Positions 61,372-64,000 of a stretch of DNA of 64,000 nucleotides are shown here, in pieces. The position numbers and the translations under genes were made by a program. This stretch comes from Sabulicella glaciei (GTDB taxonomy: Bacteria; Pseudomonadota; Alphaproteobacteria; Acetobacterales; Acetobacteraceae): positions 1 to 64,000 of the forward strand of contig NZ_JAPFQI010000018.1 in NCBI RefSeq assembly GCF_026183895.1. Direction: 5' to 3'. The notes beneath the pieces were generated by a model. That model saw only the letters and a program-made list of their open reading frames with translations. It did no database searches and was not told the DNA's origin. Each line of letters begins with the position of its first letter. The stretch's first letter is position 1.

Positions 61372-62514
61372 TCAGCTGTCGTTGGCCCTGCGCGGCTCTA
61401 GGCGAAGTAGCGTCCTCGCCCCCTCAACGAGCCAGCCCGCGGCCAGGCCAAGGGCAGGGTTGAGAACGAATGCCGTCAAGGCCGCAGCAGCGATCGCCGG
61501 GCGGCATTCGGCGCGCGCCTCCATCAGCTTGCGCGACATGGCCAGGTCGGAGCCGGCAAGGATGAGCAAGGCCCCAAGGGCACCTGCAGGGATGGCGCCC
61601 AGCAGACGGGCCGCGTCGGCCGCGAAGAACAGGCCGAGGGCGAGCAGGGTCAGGCCGAGCAGCGCGGGCGCCCAGCCGGTGCGCGCCCCGAAGTGGTACT
61701 GCGCCACCAGCCCGCCCGCGCCGTGGCACATCGGCAGCGCCCCCAGTGGGGCCAGCAGCGTGTTCGCCGTCCCGGTGACGACGCCGATCCGACGCTCCGC
61801 GGCGCGTGCTGCTTCCGCCGGCGGAAACATCTCGCGCGCCAGCAGGGCGGGCAGCAGCACCGCATTGGCGAGGGTAAGCGGCAGCTGCGGCAAGGCGCCC
61901 ACGACTAGACCGCGCCATGCCTCCTCGAAACCTCCCGGCAGCACGATCTCGGGCAGAGCGAAGGACGGCACAGGCAGCGGCGGAAGCGCACCGCCCGCTG
62001 CGAGATCGAGGGCGATCGCGCCGAGCAGGGCCAGTGGCACGGCAGGCAGGCCGGGCACCAACCGCGGAAGGCCAAGGAGAAGGAGCAGCGCGATGCCAGC
62101 GGCGAGCGGACCCGTCCAGGCAAGACCAAGCCCGATCCAGGCCATCGTCGCGCCGACGCCGAGCTGCAGGCCAAGCACCGCGGAGCGCGGCACCACGCGC
62201 GCCGCCCAGGCAATCGCCCCGGAAAGGGTGAGAGCGAGCAGGATCAGCCCGCCCGCGATCCCGGCCGCCGCCACCTCGCCCGGCGCGAGCCCCCCGGCGA
62301 TCACCAGGGCGCCCACCGCCTTCATCGGCTGCACGGGCATGGGCAGCCGATAGATCAGACCCGTTGCCAGCAGAAAGGCGCCGAAGCCAACGAGCACGCC
62401 GCCGGCTGACATCCCTGCGACCGCAATGGCGCCCAGCAGGATCGGCAGCAGCGTGCCGAGGTCGCCAAAGGCGCCACCGACCTCACCCATGGCAGTGGAG
62501 CGCTGCGGCCTCAC
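61372..62514 (-). CDS. MOT1-family molybdate/sulfate transporter
   Basis: 380 residues from a GTG that overlaps the Crp/Fnr stop (GTGA); ATG 62490 would give 372. Around ten hydrophobic helices. The MOT1 signatures are GEVGGAFGDLGTLLPILLGA, LIYRLPMPVQPMKAVGALVI and PMCHGAGGLVAQYHFGARTG. In plants and bacteria these import molybdate; sulfate is another possible substrate. Co-translation with the Crp/Fnr regulator suggests control by it. No moco riboswitch or ModE site is visible. Confidence 0.88.
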   Translation of the reverse strand: MRPQRSTAMGEVGGAFGDLGTLLPILLGAIAVAGMSAGGVLVGFGAFLLATGLIYRLPMPVQPMKAVGALVIAGGLAPGEVAAAGIAGGLILLALTLSGAIAWAARVVPRSAVLGLQLGVGATMAWIGLGLAWTGPLAAGIALLLLLGLPRLVPGLPAVPLALLGAIALDLAAGGALPPLPVPSFALPEIVLPGGFEEAWRGLVVGALPQLPLTLANAVLLPALLAREMFPPAEAARAAERRIGVVTGTANTLLAPLGALPMCHGAGGLVAQYHFGARTGWAPALLGLTLLALGLFFAADAARLLGAIPAGALGALLILAGSDLAMSRKLMEARAECRPAIAAAALTAFVLNPALGLAAGWLVEGARTLLRLEPRRANDS

Positions 62515-63110
62515 GCCGCGGCCATCCCGGGCAAGCGCACTCGGTCGCCGCCCTCGCGATGCAGCAGCCCCGCACGCTCCAGCCGGGCCAGCGCCCGGTA
62601 GGTCGCCTCGTGGGAAAGGCCAATCTCGGCGGCCAGTGACTTCCACGACTGCCCAAGCCGCCGGGCGCCATCGGGTTCGGGCGGCAGCGCGTGCAGCACG
62701 TCGAGTAGCCGGTCGGCGGCATGCGGCAGGGCAAGGCGCTCCGCTCGCGCCCGCTCGGCGACAAGGCGCGCCGCAAGATGCGTAGCGATGCGCCAGCCCA
62801 GGCTCGGCTCCGTCTCGGCCGCGCGGCGCAGCCCGGTCGCTGAGTGGATCGTCACGCGGCTTGGCGCGGCGGCGACGGCATCGCAGTGGTGGTGCGTCTC
62901 GAACAGGCTCGCCTCGGCAAAGGTGCTGCCCGGGCCAGCGCGGTGGAGGATCAGGCGGCGTCCCTCGGGCGAGGTGCGAACCAGTTCCAGCGTCCCTTCC
63001 CGCACGAGGACCAAGCCGAGCGCGGGGTCGCCCGCGCGGAACAGCGCCTCGCCGCGCGCGAGGCTTCGGTCGTGCCCTGGCGGCAGGACTTGGAGGAGAT
63101 CAGTAGCCAT
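62511..63110 (-). CDS. Crp/Fnr-family transcriptional regulator
   Basis: 199 residues. The cyclic-nucleotide-binding-like fold includes LARGEALFRAGDPALGLVLV, REGTLELVRTSPEGRRLILH and GSTFAEASLFETHHHCDAVA. The C-terminal winged helix has SWKSLAAEIGLSHEATYRAL ARLERAGLLHREGG. No N-terminal Cys set for an Fe-S cluster is present, so it is not an oxygen sensor of the Fnr type. The HHH in ETHHHCDA is a possible metal or ligand site. It overlaps the MOT1-like gene by four bases and is divergent from the Spy-like gene over 50 bases, which it may also control. Confidence 0.9.
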   Translation of the reverse strand: MATDLLQVLPPGHDRSLARGEALFRAGDPALGLVLVREGTLELVRTSPEGRRLILHRAGPGSTFAEASLFETHHHCDAVAAAPSRVTIHSATGLRRAAETEPSLGWRIATHLAARLVAERARAERLALPHAADRLLDVLHALPPEPDGARRLGQSWKSLAAEIGLSHEATYRALARLERAGLLHREGGDRVRLPGMAAA

Positions 63111-63160
63111 ATGACCGCAATCATACGGGCTGCGGCGGGTTTCCGGCTACCCATCCTGCC

Positions 63161-63733
63161 ATGCGAAGATCAGCCATCCTTCCGACCGCTGCCCTGGCTC
63201 TCCTCCTGGCCCTGCCTGCCGCCGCCCAGCATCCGGGTCCGCACGCAGGGCAGCACCGTGCCCAGCATGGCCACACGCAGACGGCGCAGCCCTATGCCGG
63301 CCTGGACGGGCGGCGCATCAAGGCGCTGTCCGAGGAGGACGTCGCGGGGCTCCTGGCCGGCCGGGGCATGAGCCTTGCCCTCGCGGCCGAGCTGAACGGT
63401 TATCCGGGGCCCATGCACGTTCTGGTACATGCGGACGCCTTGGGCCTGACAGGTAGGCAGCGAGCGACGGCGGAGGGACTGCGCGAGCACATGGCAGCGG
63501 AGGCGCAGGCTCTGGGCGCACGGATCGTCGCCATGGAGGAGGAGCTGGACCGCCTCTTTGCCGGGGGCGCGGCCGACACGGGACGGCTCGCGGCTCTGAC
63601 CGCTTCGCTCGGCGCGCTCAATGGCAGGCTCCGTGAGGTTCATCTCGCTACCCACATCGCCATGCGCGATGCGCTCGATCCAGGGCAGCGCGAGGCCTAT
63701 GCCCGGCTCCGCGGATACGCCGGCATGCGGTGA
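63161..63733 (+). CDS. Periplasmic Spy/CpxP/ZraP-like protein (heavy-metal sensor fold)
   Basis: 190 residues. Signal peptide MRRSAILPTAALALLLALPA ends at AAQ. A His-rich segment follows (HPGPHAGQHRAQHGHTQ), then the LTxxQ-type helices: LNGYPGPMHVLVHADALGLT, GRQRATAEGLREHMAAEAQA, and a late DALDPGQREAYARLRGY. This layout is that of Spy/CpxP-like periplasmic chaperones and metal-responsive proteins. The His-rich part probably binds divalent metal. It is divergent from the Crp/Fnr gene. Confidence 0.8.
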   Translation: MRRSAILPTAALALLLALPAAAQHPGPHAGQHRAQHGHTQTAQPYAGLDGRRIKALSEEDVAGLLAGRGMSLALAAELNGYPGPMHVLVHADALGLTGRQRATAEGLREHMAAEAQALGARIVAMEEELDRLFAGGAADTGRLAALTASLGALNGRLREVHLATHIAMRDALDPGQREAYARLRGYAGMR

Positions 63734-63814
63734 GGACGGGTCGCACCCTCTCGCAGGCCACGCGCCCATCCTGCATCCCAGTATTTCTGTCGGATGGACC
63801 GTTCACGCATGGCA

Positions 63815-63839
63815 TGCCCGAAACTGTAGTTCTCGGGCA
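63815..63839. repeat. Dispersed palindrome, copy 5
   Basis: The arm TGCCCGAAACT, a 3-base spacer, then AGTTCTCGGGCA, with one mismatch in the arms. It lies 80 bases after the Spy-like gene stop. The rest of 63734-64000 shows no gene that I can support. Confidence 0.6.
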
Positions 63840-64000
63840 ATGTTGCGAGGGCGGGGATCGGGGGCAAGCGCTTCGGCCTCACTGGCGGCATGGTCGCGGT
63901 CGCCTTTGCTCAGTTCTCCGGCCAGAAATCAGCGCGGCAGAGGGCGCCCCCAACTTGACGTGATATATGCGCAAACCTTGTCGTCACCGGCACGAAACAC

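Noticed and set aside
1-64000. CRISPR arrays, tRNA and rRNA genes
   Set aside because: No regularly spaced direct repeats with variable spacers, no tRNA cloverleaf and no rRNA signature were seen by eye; absence of tRNAs is not proven without a covariance search.

Overview
The window is high-GC DNA (long spurious antisense ORFs, frequent GTG/TTG starts, dense ATGA/GTGA gene overlaps) from an alphaproteobacterium. The mix of many Bug/TctC periplasmic binding proteins, LysR/IclR/MocR regulators, VPAPA-type C-terminal sorting signals, DUF1127 proteins and Ti-type (MobA/MobL, TraD-like) conjugation remnants fits Acetobacteraceae (Roseomonas-like). That placement is inference; no rRNA or housekeeping marker is present. 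I see no tRNA, rRNA or CRISPR array.

Layout. 1-14.3 kb: catabolic/transport islets, each with its own regulator: a broken RES-domain gene next to the possible 5' end of an IS5-type transposase; LysR/rhodanese/LysR; a class-I aminotransferase divergent from an SDR-MFS operon; a LysR divergent from a TauE-like exporter; a MocR regulator-aminotransferase; an enoyl-CoA hydratase; a DMT exporter; a cupin. 14.3-20 kb: three DUF1127 small proteins, two adjacent double-glycine-leader hydrophobic peptides (bacteriocin-like), a winged-helix/TPR regulator, a serine recombinase preceded by a perfect 13-bp-arm palindrome, and a GFA-family enzyme. 20-26.7 kb: decayed mobile DNA (broken DEDDh exonucleases, frameshifted MobA/TraA relaxase, TraD-like fragment, candidate oriT core, orphan DUF433 gene) plus small hypothetical genes.

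27-36.8 kb: an oxidoreductase, two TctC proteins, a TetR gene bracketed by two similar sequence elements, and a tight operon of two ACMSD-like amidohydrolases, two Rieske-type [2Fe-2S] proteins, a ferredoxin reductase and a TctC protein, with no oxygenase alpha subunit. 37-43.7 kb: two VPAPA-CTERM exported proteins with matching terminators, a transposase tail, an integral membrane protein, an antitoxin/PIN pair and a Flp-like peptide. 43.8-48.8 kb: a frameshifted LysR divergent from TctC/CoA-transferase/TctC, then the 3' stump of an alkylsulfatase. 49.4-50.1 kb: decayed IS630 transposase. 50-56.2 kb: an IclR regulon (TctC, amidohydrolase, carboxymuconolactone-decarboxylase-family protein / TctC, TctC, SDR) with a palindrome in the divergent promoter.

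56.5-61.3 kb: a lineage-specific block of tandem 24-residue-repeat proteins, tiny membrane peptides, an intact 512-aa exonuclease/repeat protein and an unknown two-TM protein. 61.3-64 kb: a MOT1-like molybdate transporter overlapping a Crp/Fnr regulator, and a His-rich Spy/CpxP-like periplasmic protein.

Recurrent themes: eight TctC binding proteins without any TctA/TctB membrane partner; a dispersed palindrome (arms TGCCCGAAAAC) at five intergenic places plus a direct-repeat version; and about nine genes carrying frameshifts or nonsense codons. The decay suggests an accessory or plasmid-derived region, but clustered sequencing or assembly error must be excluded.
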